Below are positions 12,301 to 23,633 of a stretch of 64,000 nucleotides of DNA, piece after piece. How positions within the stretch are numbered: position 1 is the first letter of the stretch; each line of letters starts with the position of its first letter. The stretch comes from Vermamoeba vermiformis (taxonomy: Eukaryota > Tubulinea > Echinamoebida). The position numbers were made by a program, and so were the translations under genes. Below the pieces are notes generated by a model. It was not told the DNA's origin. It made no database searches and saw only the letters and a list, made by a program, of their open reading frames with translations. The DNA is taken from NCBI GenBank assembly GCA_045837725.1, contig JBEWZL010000044.1, forward strand, positions 124,001 to 188,000. Reading direction: 5' to 3'.

Positions 12301-13819
12301 GTTGAACAACTCTTCGTTGTTAGGATCATGCGAAAGAGCCAATTCCAAAGCTATATTAAATATAGGCGTTAATAATTCTATGCCAAACACCAGTTTTTCA
12401 AGTAAAATAATATTATTAAAAACGTTAAGAACAAGAACACATGGCAAATAATAATACCGAGGATAAAATTGCAAAGATTAAGAAGGCGATTGAAGAGGCT
12501 AACAATGATATTCCTCCAAGGGATTATAGAGATAACTATTTGAAGATAGATCCGATCGAGGAAGAAGAACTTAGGAAGCAAGCCGAAGCGTTCAGAAAAC
12601 GAATTAAACCGAGAACCAATCCAAATGTAGTCTCAATTGCAATACTGGTAATTATTTTAGGCGTTGTAATCGCAAGAATATTTTTGTAAATTAATAAAAA
12701 TAATTGTATAAATTTTCGCTTGGCTTAGCTTTTAAAAATAATTGTATAGAATATTTCGACTTACTTTTGACAGCCTTTCCATATCGTTTTTGCAATAAAT
12801 AAACTTGTCCTTTGACCGAGTAGTAAACGGCCAGCGAATCCGGTTGAGCCTTATGAGCAGCCTTTACGTCGGATAAAATGCGTGCTAATATCTGCTCTTC
12901 ATCTTCTTCGCTCAATGTTTGATCTCGTACATTTTGGCGGTATTGGAGTAGCTTCAGTTGGGCTTGCGATCTGCCGAAGAGTAAATTTCCTCGTTGTTCT
13001 TCGCTGGTACCGCGTTCTTGTAATGCTTTTCCAAATAAGGAAACTGCTTTAGAATACTGATGTGTATTCAACGCTTCTTCTGCGAGCCGTTGAAGATCTT
13101 CAAGCGATGCGGCGGATGCAGATTCGTTGAGAGACGCTGTAAATGAGCTCAAATCGTTCAGCTTATACTTCTCGATATCCACTTTCTTCTCGCCAAAATA
13201 AGTAAGAGCTGCGCGCAGTACTTTGAAATATTGGTCAAAAATATTCGGATCCAATTCGATCATGTCACGCGGTGCTGCATGCGCTAGACTATTACGAATA
13301 GTCTTAATGTTTCTAACATGCTCGTCTTCTCGTTGAGTCTTCTTATTATTTGGTACTCTTATACCATTTATAGCTGTAATTAGCGAGGATAAATCCCACG
13401 TAGATGCAGTGCCGGATCTGATCGTCTCTTGCTTTTCAATCGTGCATTGTGATAATGAATCGATTTTATCTACGTAATAATTGCCCATGCTAGGATTGTC
13501 TTGCCATTCAAGGCCTGTTCGCTGCTTGAATCGCTCTTTGAATATTTTCAGCAGATGCCGCGAAGTAGCATTCAGCATATATTGAATACGGGCAGTTTCT
13601 CTGAGATAGAATAGGATTTATTATAATTTGACGTTTAATAATGAACTACCATCAAAAAACAGATTTGGATCTAGCCGTTATAATTTTCTTTATCGTTCAA
13701 AATCTGATTGATTATTGATCAAAATAATTTTCGATCATTTAGATCGTTAATATTCAACCAAGTTGGTTATTTGCCGAAGCTTGATCAACCTCGAATCTAA
13801 CTTACGTTCGTTGTTGCAT
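9304..13819 (-). CDS. HEPN(DZIP3-like)-TPR-Sel1-MYND zinc-finger protein
   Basis: One long multi-exon gene. The tiny first exon (13806-13819, MQQRT) joins in frame to ETARIQYMLNATSRHLL. Residues 10-150 look like the DZIP3-type HEPN domain, including IRNSLAHA, the R-x4-H pair of HEPN ribonucleases, and a final helix ending LRAALTYFG. TPR-like helices follow (SLEDLQRLAEEALNTHQYSK, then a segment ending LELALSHDPNNEE). Sel1 repeats come next (AVTYFRRAADKGSLEGMM, AQYHYGVCLIDGVGKRPD, DEAEKWLQRAVDKGYHVAG). More TPR segments precede a C-terminal MYND zinc finger (CWYCGVPDTDVKLKKCSKC, then YYCSRECQVDDW and a final HKDIC). Exon phases are consistent through the whole chain, which argues for one protein of about 1,100 residues. 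It is probably a cytosolic scaffold with possible RNase activity. A plus-strand gene sits in the intron at about 12375-12768. Confidence 0.8.
12441..12689 (+). CDS. Tail-anchored small membrane protein nested in an intron
   Basis: An intronless 82-residue gene lies wholly within an intron of the minus-strand HEPN-MYND gene. The N-terminal 60 residues are charged and helical (DKIAKIKKAIEEANNDIPPR, later EEEELRKQAEAFRKRIKP). The last 20 are hydrophobic (VVSIAILVIILGVVIARIFL) and end at the stop codon, the layout of a C-tail-anchored ER or mitochondrial outer-membrane protein. I do not recognise the family; size and layout recall small ER proteins such as RAMP4/SERP1, but the sequence does not match those. 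Charge periodicity and the terminal anchor support coding over chance. Confidence 0.65.
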   Translation: MANNNTEDKIAKIKKAIEEANNDIPPRDYRDNYLKIDPIEEEELRKQAEAFRKRIKPRTNPNVVSIAILVIILGVVIARIFL

Positions 13820-13952
13820 CTTTTTTGAGTGTTATCCTTATATGGCAGGCATCTGTTATAATCACGACTGTTTGTTCTGTCGAGGACAACAGGAAAATAA
13901 GGAACAAAATCTTTTTATGTAGTTTATTACGTTGACCACGTATCTTGTAAAA

Positions 13953-16133
13953 ATGAATGTATTTATATTGTTTATAGTTGCTATTGGATATTTTTTGTAT
14001 CGATTTCACCGCGATCCTCCAAGAATCAGAAAACTAGGAGGTAACTAACAAGATCTGTCCTTGAAGTCACTAAAATATTTTACTTTGCACTTATAATATT
14101 ATAATTATCGATTGTAATGGTATTGCCGTCAAAGTGGCTGGAAACGCACGATATGCGGAAAAAAAATACTAATTTAATTTTTGCAAGGCAAATCCGCGCA
14201 GTTTTCAAATTGGGAAGGTCGTAACACGTGCTTAGTACGCAGTTATCATAAACCAACAAATAAAGAAGAAATCAAACAGATTCTGAAGGAAGCGTATGAA
14301 AAACATGAAAAAGTCCGCGTCGTTGGCGCAGGTAAGCGAATTAAACCAATTAAATAATTTTACTAAAACTACGTAATTAATAGTGATTATGAACGGCGCT
14401 TTTAATGCTTATCAGCCTAATAATTGAATTTTTGACAGGTCACTCATGGGGCGATAGTGTCATTACAAATGACCATTTAATATCGCTTGATAATATGAAA
14501 CGTGTCATATCAATCGATCATGCTAATTTGCTTGTCACTGTAGAAGTAAGAAATTCGATCTAGCACAAATTTCCATTTCAGATCGTGACCGATTATTTTC
14601 ATAGGGCGGCATTAGATTATACGAGCTCACGGAAATTTTAGAACGCGAAGGCCTTAGTCTTTATAATATAGGTACTTTATTACCGCAAAACACGTGCAAG
14701 TAAATTTTAATATTCTTGAAGGCACTATCAAAGAACAAAGTTTAGCCGGCGTAGTTTCAACTGCAACTCACGTAATACCCAAAATTAGATATTGCCATAA
14801 AAGGAATACGAGTGTTAATTTATTTCTTAGGGCACGGGTCAACAAATTGGCAGTTTTAGCTCATCCTTGCGAGGAATTGAATTTGTGACGCTCGATGAGA
14901 ACGGTGAACCGAAAATAATTCAGTGCTCTAACAGCGATAATACCGAAATATTCAAATTTGGACGCTGCTGCGTCGGAAGTAAGTCCATAAAAATTACTGA
15001 ACTACGTCTGAACTAGATCCACCGCAACTAAATTTTGCTATTTATACAAAGATATAGAATATATATTATGGATTAAGTACTAATTAGACTATGTAGCTTT
15101 TGGCGTTATCACTGAACTGACGATTCAAGTCAAAAAGTTGTATCGAGTGCGACAAGAACAAGAAGTGATTCCAATCGAAACTGTGTATAATAATTTCTAC
15201 GATTGGATCAAAAAAGAAGAGCGCATTAAGTTTTGGTGGTGTAAGTTAGCATTAAGTCATTATAGATACGCTAACTAAACTTTTTCACAGTTGTTCCGTG
15301 CAAGTTTGCGTTGACTTCGCGGTACTACGAAACAAACGATGAAATTTCACCGCTCAAAGTGCGCGTGATGCATTACTTTAGAGAAGATTTTGCGCATTAT
15401 ATTCAAGAGTGGGCTTTGTACTTGATCTCGAAAGTAAGTTTGTCGCTTTAGACAAATAAGGAAATTGCCTAATATAGTTACCACGATATAGTTCCCTTCA
15501 CTGAACGAGAAAATTATCACTGCGGCTGTTGGCAACCTTCCCAAGTTTGTTTTTACGGACAAAATGGTGAATGGATTGAACTCTGTCATCCGCATGAAGT
15601 ACGTCACTTTTTCCAAATATGGAAATATATTTATCGATCAGCAAGACCTAATTATTGTTGTACCCGACAGGCATTGCGAATTAGAGTATATTGTGGACTC
15701 GTCAAAGTCATTGGAGATTATGAAAAAGATCGAGAAAATGATCGGGGACCACAAGATCTGTTTGAACATGCCAGTCGAAATCAGATTCACTAAGAGCGAT
15801 GATATTCCGCTTAGTCCTATGTACGGACGAGATAGCACGTGCTTTACGTTCTTAGTTTACAATTTGGAAGATCATCGCGTGATCTACTTTGAGCAACTTG
15901 ACAAGATTTTTGCCGAGTATGGTGGAAGACCTCATTGGGGCAAATGGTTTGGAATGACCTGCAAAGAACTGCAAACGCTTTATCCGGAGTGGAATAATTT
16001 CTTGGCAGTACGGTAAGTGGTTTTTAGATGCGATCCGTAACTCGATCTAACAAATTATTCGTGATGCAGTGAGCGAATGGACCCGCACCAGATCTTTGTT
16101 AATGACTGGGTCAGAAGGAATTTTGGCTTGTAA
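13953..16133 (+). CDS. Sugar-1,4-lactone oxidase (arabinono/gulono-lactone oxidase family)
   Basis: An FAD enzyme of the vanillyl-alcohol-oxidase fold that makes ascorbate or an analogue such as erythroascorbate. The start (MNVFILFIVAIGYFLYRFHR) gives one N-terminal membrane anchor. The FAD-binding half reads FSNWEGRNTCLVRSYHKP, then GAG joined across an intron to HSWGDSV. The His in GHSWG is the position for covalent flavin in animal and fungal enzymes. TIKEQSLAGVVSTATH and GTGQQIG follow over another intron. The C-terminal half ends with the family motif RPHWGKWF and a terminal segment HQIFVNDWVRRNFGL. At least nine exons, about 490 residues, usual for the family. It is divergent from the HEPN-MYND gene with only 133 bases between the starts. 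Confidence 0.88.
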
Positions 16134-16234
16134 ATATTTAAACTGTTAGTGAGGCACCAACAAAGATTTTTACGTGCAATTTTTAAATCCTTCTTTGCTT
16201 CTTTTTACAAGTTAAACTTAACGATCATAACATC

Positions 16235-17844
16235 ATGTCGCAAGGTACTTATTATTTTTAGGCTCTTCGTATAGTATTGTGCTGTGGATTAACGTCCCAA
16301 TTATGAATAGAAAGCAATCTGAGTGTTGTGATCAAGTCATTGACAGCCGGAACCTTTGCTGGTATGGCCCAAGTATTTGTAGGGCATCCCCTTGACACAG
16401 TAAAGGTAATTATTAACAAGATACTGAAAGTAATCTATTTTTCCGTTTGGAAATAATATTATTGAAATTTAATTTCGTCAGAATCTTTCAATTTCAACCG
16501 TTAAAGCGGCATATCAAGCGACAATAATATATTAAAAATTAATAAATTATTTATTTCGATTTTCAGACCCGACTTCAAACACAAGACGCAGCAAATCCAC
16601 GTTTCAAGGGCGGCTGGGATTGCTTCAGCAAGACGTTGCAACAAGAAGGAGTAATAATGTCAATATATTATTATATACGCAAACTCACGTAAATTAATAG
16701 GTACGAGGGCTTTATAAAGGCATGGCATCGCCTTTTTTCGGAGCGGCATTTATCAACGCAATTTTGTTTGGCGCCTACGGTCATTTTAGGCATTCAGCTA
16801 TGCAAAAAAATAATACTACAGGTAAATATATTAATGTTACGGCTTTTTCCGCGTACTGATTACAAGATCTTAAATGATTGTCTGACACCGTGTTTGTAGA
16901 TCTGAGCCAAGTCCCCATCAGCGATATTTTTGTTGCAGGAGGTCTAGCTGGTCTTGTGAACACAGTCGCAGCAGGACCTATTGAGCTGATTAAGACTAAA
17001 CTTCAACTGCAGTTCAATAATCCTCAACAAAAGGCACTCTACGCGTAAGCCAGATCTAACCTATTCATTCAACCGCTCACCTCCATTTTCTATATAATAC
17101 TAATATATAATATTAACATCGAATATTGTGGACTCGTTCGTGTAATTATTTTAAAAAAGTAGAGCGAATTTTTTGTTAAGGTGATGACTTACGACAATAT
17201 TTTTAGAGGACCTATCGATTGTGCGAAGAAGATATATCAAACCAATGGCGTACCCGGCCTCTTCAAAGGCATGGTACCAACAATTCTTCGAGAAATTCCC
17301 GCCTACGCGTCATTTTATGGTGTCTTTGAGTACATGAAGCGACGATTGACGCCCGAAGGCAAAACCACCAAAGACTTGCCTCTGTATTCATTAATGTTTG
17401 CTGGAAGTTGTGGAGGTGCGTATAGTTATTTCAAAGCTTATTAGTTTCATTCAGCCGTTTGCAAAAATTCACTTTGAGATCCAGATCTTGGATCAATTCT
17501 TTCAAATCGGAACAAGGCTAATTTCCTATGATATTTATTGCATAGGCATTGCTTATTGGTGCAGTTGCTATCCATTTGATGTGATCAAGTCACGCATTCA
17601 AGGTCAATCTGACACGCAGCCGTTGTATAAGGGCACGTTGGACTGTGCGCAGAAAATAATCAAAACTGAAGGATATGCTGGTCTATTTAGAGTACGTTTA
17701 TACTATTACTTACAATGGCCCACTTAATGGTCTTGTTAATAACGATGGATCTGATAGGGGTTCGCACCTGCAATTGTTCGAACGATCCCTGCAGCCGCGG
17801 CAACTTTTACAACATTCGAAATAGCGATGAAAATGTTGAATTAA
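16235..17844 (+). CDS. Mitochondrial carrier (SLC25 family, acylcarnitine/amino-acid-carrier-like)
   Basis: Six-helix inner-membrane exchanger built of three repeats. Each repeat has the carrier signature at the end of its odd helix: HPLDTVKTRLQ, GPIELIKTKLQ and YPFDVIKSRIQ, with matching GLYKGM, GLFKGM and GLFRGF turns. Exon 1 is tiny (MSQ, 16235-16244) and splices in phase to ESNLSVVIKSLTAGTFAGMA. Total length is near 300 residues, normal for the family. Internal features (GWDCFSKTLQQEG, YASFYGVFEYMKRRL) are closest in style to the carnitine/acylcarnitine and basic amino-acid carriers (SLC25A20/29/45), but I cannot assign the substrate. The 3' end converges on the PP4 gene. Confidence 0.88.
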
Positions 17845-18192
17845 ACACATTGCGATGTAATATATAACATTAGGAATGAACCAAATAAGGTGTTAAATGT
17901 CAAAGGCGGCACTCGTAAGTTTTGGAAAAAAGCAATATTTTCGCTTTTTATTTTACATTTTCGCAGTTCTTTTTTAACAAAATTGACATTCGCTAACTAT
18001 TTACAATGCCGCTATATTATATTATATCTGTAACAAAATTTGGAATCTACAAGCTATCTTCTAAAGGTATATCAAAATTGTGGTATTTACAAGTTAATTA
18101 TCGCATTCGCAATTCGCAGGCGAAAGATTAATTTCATCCATTTCTAAATATGGAAAAAACGAACCTTTCTCTGTCAAAATTTCCTTTCTATT

Positions 18193-19359
18193 TTACAAAA
18201 AGTAATCAGGAACAGGTTTATGCATGTTGCGGCCCTCCTATGATAGAATTAACATTAGCGACTATATTAATACACTACTATATGATAATAATTACGTACC
18301 ATTGGCGCGGCTTCAAAAAGTTTGATATTTCGGCTCAATTTTTCATCGAGCTCCAAAATGGATGCAGAATTGCCGCAACGATACATATAGTTAGGAGCAG
18401 CCCAAACATTGATCAACGTCTCGTCGAAGAAGTATTTGTAGCCGTCCATAACAAGCTGATGAGATCTGCAGACGAGTTCGGTGTTGTTGATCTGATGAAA
18501 TTCGTTGACCACAGCAGCGCCAAAATTAAAGCCAGCCATGCGTGGATTAGGCGCCCAGCAGTCAATTTCCTCATCAGGATCGGACCATAATAAATCGCTC
18601 ATGGGTCCGTCAGTAGGAATCTCTTGCTTTCGGTCGATGAGCGAGATTTGATCCAAAGTGCGGATTTGAGGGCTAAGTCCGCCATGAACGCAAAATACGC
18701 GTTCATCGATGATAGCAGCTAAGCTTAAATAGTCGAACAGATCCGTGCAGTACTTCCAAACGTTGGATGTGCCATACTTTCTTAAACACTCGTCATAAAA
18801 GCCATACATCTGCGTAATGAAGCGAGACTCGTGGTTGCCTCTTAATAAAGTTATTCTATTGGGGTAACGGACCTAAAGAACGTATTGTTAGAAAGAGCGG
18901 CAGATCTATTCGGAAATTTCTTTAGCAAAGATCTCGATCGAATTTAAGACCGATAGTTTAACTAACTTAATGCTGTAAATATATTAATTACCTTAAGCGC
19001 AAGCAATAGCAAGAAGGTTTCTACGCAGTGATGACCACGATCGACGTAATCGCCCAAAAACACATAATTGGTCTCAGGACATTGACCACCAACGTTAAAT
19101 AGTTCTTGTAAGTCGTAAAATTGTCCATGAATATCACCGCAAATCTAGATAATTAATATTAGTATTAAATATGGTTGTTAAAGATCCAGATTTAATCACT
19201 TACCGAGACAGGTGATTTTACTCGCACCACATTCGATTCTTCAATTAATACCTCGCGTGCTTTATCGCATAGAGCCTTAACTTCGTGTTCCTTAATTAGA
19301 ACAGCGTTTTTAAGTGCCTCTAAAAGCCTATCCACATCTGTTGAGGTTAAACTCGCCAT
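18193..19359 (-). CDS. Serine/threonine protein phosphatase 4 catalytic subunit
   Basis: PPP-family metallophosphatase. Metal and catalytic motifs are in order: [34 protein letters not shown], then [12 protein letters not shown]. The last exon, a short one at 18193-18236, supplies the C-terminus [10 protein letters not shown]. The terminal DYFL and preceding KPV match PP4 (KPVADYFL) rather than PP6 or PP2A, and the terminal Leu is the site of carboxyl methylation in this group. Length is about 305 residues. The N-terminus ([20 protein letters not shown], then [18 protein letters not shown]) also follows PP4. PP4 acts with regulatory subunits in DNA damage response and centrosome control. Introns at about 18873 and 19145 have normal splice sites. 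Confidence 0.92.
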
Positions 19360-19657
19360 TATTTTGTTTCCTATTGATTAATATTATTACTGACCTCGTG
19401 TGGTCTATTGTACTGTATTGTTGATAGAATGACTTGTTTTATGCACACAACTCCCAAAGTTTTGCGAACCGTGTTCGGGTCAATGAAAGTCAACGCGAAC
19501 TTGAAATCTCGCGAATGCTTAGCAAAAGTCATGATAGTATCGCTCGTTCAAATAACAATCGTTGTGACTGGTTCCAGTTGCGATTCTGCCGTCCTGTAAA
19601 GTGCTTAAAAACGGTTCGAATTTTATTGCAATTATTCAAATTAATCTGAATAAAACA

Positions 19658-20566
19658 ATGGAGAAATCGTGTAATGCAACGTATTTGGCCGCTGCTGGTG
19701 TAATGATCACTGCTCGAGATCCAACGACAAAGACGAATTGGATTTTGTTCGGTCTTTCTACAAACCGGATGCTTTGTCATTTTCACGGCAATAACGATTA
19801 TAGAAATTCTAGTAATGCTAAAAATATACCTTACACGGTGGCAGCTCATGAAACAGGTGAGTTGAATTAATTCTAAAAATGCGAAATTAATTTTTAAATT
19901 TCACGATAAAGACTAACTAATTCTATTTAATATAATTTTAGCCGCTCGTGAATATGCTGAAGAAAGCCTCGAAGCTATGGGATCTGAGGAGTTTGTTTTG
20001 AATATTTTGAAAAATCATCCCGATTACTACTCCTCAATATTTCCTGAGCGCAGCTTAAACGTTAGGTAAAAATAATACAATAAATAATCATTTGATATAA
20101 ATAATTCAAAGAACCGCAATCCAGATTGGATCGTATTTTAACGGTCAAAAATTTATAAAGGTGTTACTGGTTGCACGCTGGCGATATGACTAGTGAAGAA
20201 CGCAATGCAGTTACTAAGAAATTTGATACGAATTTAAAGAACCCGAACTTAACAGGCTGCCAAAAAGAAAACTTGAGATTAATGTGGATCGAGGCCAAAA
20301 CATTGTACGCAGCAGTAGTGGGTAATCAAATGGAAAAAGGACGTTATTATATAACTGAAAGTGATGGCAATAATGTTGGAACTGCTGGACCTAAAATACG
20401 AAAATTTCGAAGTTGGTTGGCAGGCTGGTTCCAAGAGCTGTTCATTGAAAAATATGCCGATGCCAGCACTCTCAAGTTCCGCGAATTTTGTGCCAATAAT
20501 GCAGAGGCGCCTATTAGACCATTCTTAAGCTTTAATAATGCTACGGCGGATACTTCTAAAGTGTAA
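19658..20566 (+). CDS. Nudix-like hydrolase-fold protein with a divergent Nudix box
   Basis: Three exons give about 235 residues. The first strand region (AAAGVMITARDPTTKTNWIL) resembles a Nudix N-terminus. The Nudix box region spans the first intron: HETAAREYAEESLEAMG, where the REYAEES core matches REUxEE. The upstream glycine pair expected before it is replaced (CHFHGNNDYRNSS), and the usual GxxxxxE lead-in is not evident. The C-terminal part is helical (RKFRSWLAGWFQELFIEKYA). The family otherwise cleaves nucleoside diphosphates linked to another group; here substrate and activity are uncertain. The gene ends 76 bases from the convergent transporter gene. Confidence 0.55.
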
Positions 20567-20642
20567 AAAATGGTCAAAAGTGACCTCCTCGAAATATTGT
20601 AAAATTTTATTTTGTACATTAAATCACAGTGTAATTATTAAA

Positions 20643-23516
20643 TTACTCGAAAAAATGATCGAATTCGGTGTCATAATACTCATTCAATCGACTTTTTCTA
20701 ATTCCATAACTAAAATAAATTACCAGTCCGATCCCGATCCAAGCCGCAGTGCTGTAGATCGCATCGAGTGGTAATTGAACTATCAGGTATATATTCACAA
20801 ACACGCCTATAAGCGGAAATAAAGGTACCAACGGACATGCAAATGTTTTGGGAATGTTCAACGGCCTTAAAAAGAAATCGTCAGAAAATTGCCTAATTTG
20901 GAATCAAGGGCAGATCCGTTTGAACGTACCTTAAAATCTGCAGGAAGAAGTAGCAAGCTAATAATGGCACTGCGCAAATGATTAAAATCCACGGCGGCAA
21001 TTTCCAGTTCTCGTAGTGCGACATGAACACGCCAAAAATAGCGCTGAAGATGAAGAACAATATCACGAATATACTTTCAGCACCGCTGATCATTTTTGCA
21101 AGGCCTTCGAAGACTTTCCATCGGGCATAAAACGCATCTAAAATTTGAAAATTTAGTGTCACATCCACGACGCAGATCTTCATATTGCCAGGAACTGCAT
21201 ATGGTTAATAGGTTAGTACGTACCTGTGGGCACTAAAGAGCTTTCAGCTTCACTCGTGGTGTTTTCTTCTTGTTTGAAGCGAAGTACGATCAATCCTCCG
21301 CACACCATCGAGAAGGCTAGCAGCGTACCGAGGGAAATAATGTTCGTCAATTTGTTGATGTTGAAGAACAGGCCTAATAACAGCGATACCGCTCCTGTAA
21401 TATGGGGTGTTGGGATCAAAGAGCACGCTGACCTTTGCTTGACACGTGTCAAGTTTAACGTACCTGTCGCGACAGTTCCGAACACAGGAATGCCTTTCTC
21501 GTTGACCGTGGCAAAATTTTGGAAAAATAAGCCCTGGAATTAATAAAGTTAAAATCGTTGTGAGTGCTCGAGTTGTAAGACTTACGTCTTTGGCCATTTG
21601 ATAGAAAATTCGTGACTGACCCAATAACGATGCTAATACTGTCGCCGTTAATGCAGTGATAGATCCTGATTCATGAAATTAGCGTTCAGTGCAAATATTT
21701 ATTCGCTCGAAGTGACCTACCTGCAGCGACAATTAGTGAAGCCCACTTCAGACCTACGGTTGAAAAAGCACTAGCAATGGGTGCATAAACATCTATGGCG
21801 TTAAAAGGCACCATTCCATTCACCACTAGCGAAATTTCGTTAAAATAAAATTGATAAAAATTTCGGATCTCGATCCACTTACCGATTGAAACTCCAATAT
21901 ACAAAATTGTTGCTATTAACAATGTGCCTACAATGCCAATAGGCATATCACGCTGAGGATTTTTCACTTCACCAGCGAGCGTTGTTACCGCGTCAAATCC
22001 AATGTACGAGAAAAACACCATTCCTGCGCCAACAAACATGCCTTGCATTCCCGTTGGAAAAAATGGCGTGTAATTATCGGTATTGACTTGCGTGGAGCCC
22101 AATATGATTATAAAGACTATCAGACATATGTTGAATATCGTGATGATCATATTGAATAAAGATGATTCTTTGGCACCGAGGACTAAAATTAATGTGCACG
22201 CGATAATTACTACGCAAGATAACGGACTGATACTAATAAAATCCTATAATATGGCCTCATTAATAGATTAGTCGCAAGAAAAAATATCTGTGAAAAAATT
22301 AATTCGAAAACGTTCCTGCAAATTTTAGAACGAGATTAATGTGTTATTAAGAAATTAGAAAGTTTTTTCCTTTTGCGGAAATTTTTACGTACATTTCCGT
22401 CAATAATCATCCAGTTATCGAGCCAATAAGGCGTTTCAATTCCAAGTGTCACGATGAACTATAGTTTGCACACATTAGCACCAGCCGAAACAGCACGATG
22501 TGTTATTTCCAAATAAGGATACTACTTACCTGAACTACATTTGCAGACCAGCCACGTGCCACAGCTACAAAAAATATAAAGTTTGATAAATTTTCATTTC
22601 GTAACAATTTTTCCGTACCTGAAGCGCTAATAGCGTATTCTAAAGTCAAACACCAACCAATACTACCGAAATATTAATATAGAGGTCATATAAGAATAAT
22701 TATTCCGCTTACATCCAGCCAACCAACTCACCAAGAGCAACGTACGAAAAAGTGTACGCAGATCCGGAAACTAGGAATAAAAATCAGGAATTCCGATCAA
22801 ATTCATATAAGATAGTATTTAATAGATAATTGTTATTTAATTCGATTTGTTAAAACGGAGATCGGATGTGACAGAAAAACTCACCAGGAATTCTAGCAGC
22901 AAACTCCGCGTAAGATATAGCGCTAAACAACGAAGCAAAACCAGCCAATAAGAACGAGACTACTATCGCTGGTCCTGCGGCTTGGGAGGCTTGACCTGAG
23001 GCCACGTAAATTCCCGCCTAAAAATAGAAATCGTCAGAATACGATATTTTGACCCGTATACTATAATATGGAATGCATAGTAATAGTTGACTTATTATAG
23101 CAATATAATACGTACACCTAGTGTTGAGGCAATTCCAAAAGTAATCAGATCTGCGATACCTAAGCGTCTTTGCAAGTTTTCGGTATCTAAATAATTTTGA
23201 AAATCAATCAATAATCTAAATATCATAATCAAGATTGAATTACAGAAATTAATTGCAGTGAGAATTTTTCATGACGGATTCGATCCCGAATTTTCACACG
23301 CAAAAGCGCAATTCCAAAATTATGGATAAATTATTTAAATATTAATGTACCATTTTCGGAGAGTTTGGCGATTTCAAGCGGCTGCATTCGGAATAAAGAT
23401 CCCCACTTGTAAATCGCTCTACAGCTCCTCTTCTTCGTGCTCGCGATGTTTGAATGTGATGAACTTAATATACTATTATCATCTGTATTTTCTACGACTA
23501 AAGGCTGGTCGTCCAT
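20643..23516 (-). CDS. Cationic amino-acid transporter (SLC7/CAT-like, APC superfamily)
   Basis: A 12-14-helix plasma- or vacuolar-membrane amino-acid transporter. After a cytosolic N-terminus (MDDQPLVVENTDDNS..., then QRRLGIADLITFGIASTLGA) comes GAGIYVASGQASQAAGPAIV, the unwound helix 1 of the APC fold. Further landmarks: SYAEFAARIPVSGSAYTFSY, a segment with FFSYIGFDAVTTLAGEVKNP, and FQNFATVNEKGIPVFGTV. Each is typical of the CAT branch. The C-terminus ends YGIRKSRLNEYYDTEFDHF. At least 12 exons. One intron begins GTACGTTAAACT and carries the TGACACGTGTCA palindrome about 11 bases from the donor (21440-21451). It is divergent from the LRR gene at 23634. Confidence 0.88.
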
Positions 23517-23633
23517 TGAATCTATCAAAAGATAAATTTAACCCGCCTAATTTTTTTCTTTACCCACGCTACCTCGGCGCAACAACTGGTGAAAAGACCT
23601 CAGATAATTTAAAGGGATACTTTGGTTAATAAT

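Noticed and set aside
13797-14009. Minus-strand frame KSIQKISNSNYKQYKYIHFY
   Set aside because: Mostly AT-rich 5' region; only the 14-base MQQRT exon within it is supported, by phase and donor.
17398-17727. Open frame MLEVVEVRIVISKLISFIQP in the carrier gene
   Set aside because: It reads through an intron; the true frame resumes at GIAYWCSCYPFDV after the TAG acceptor.
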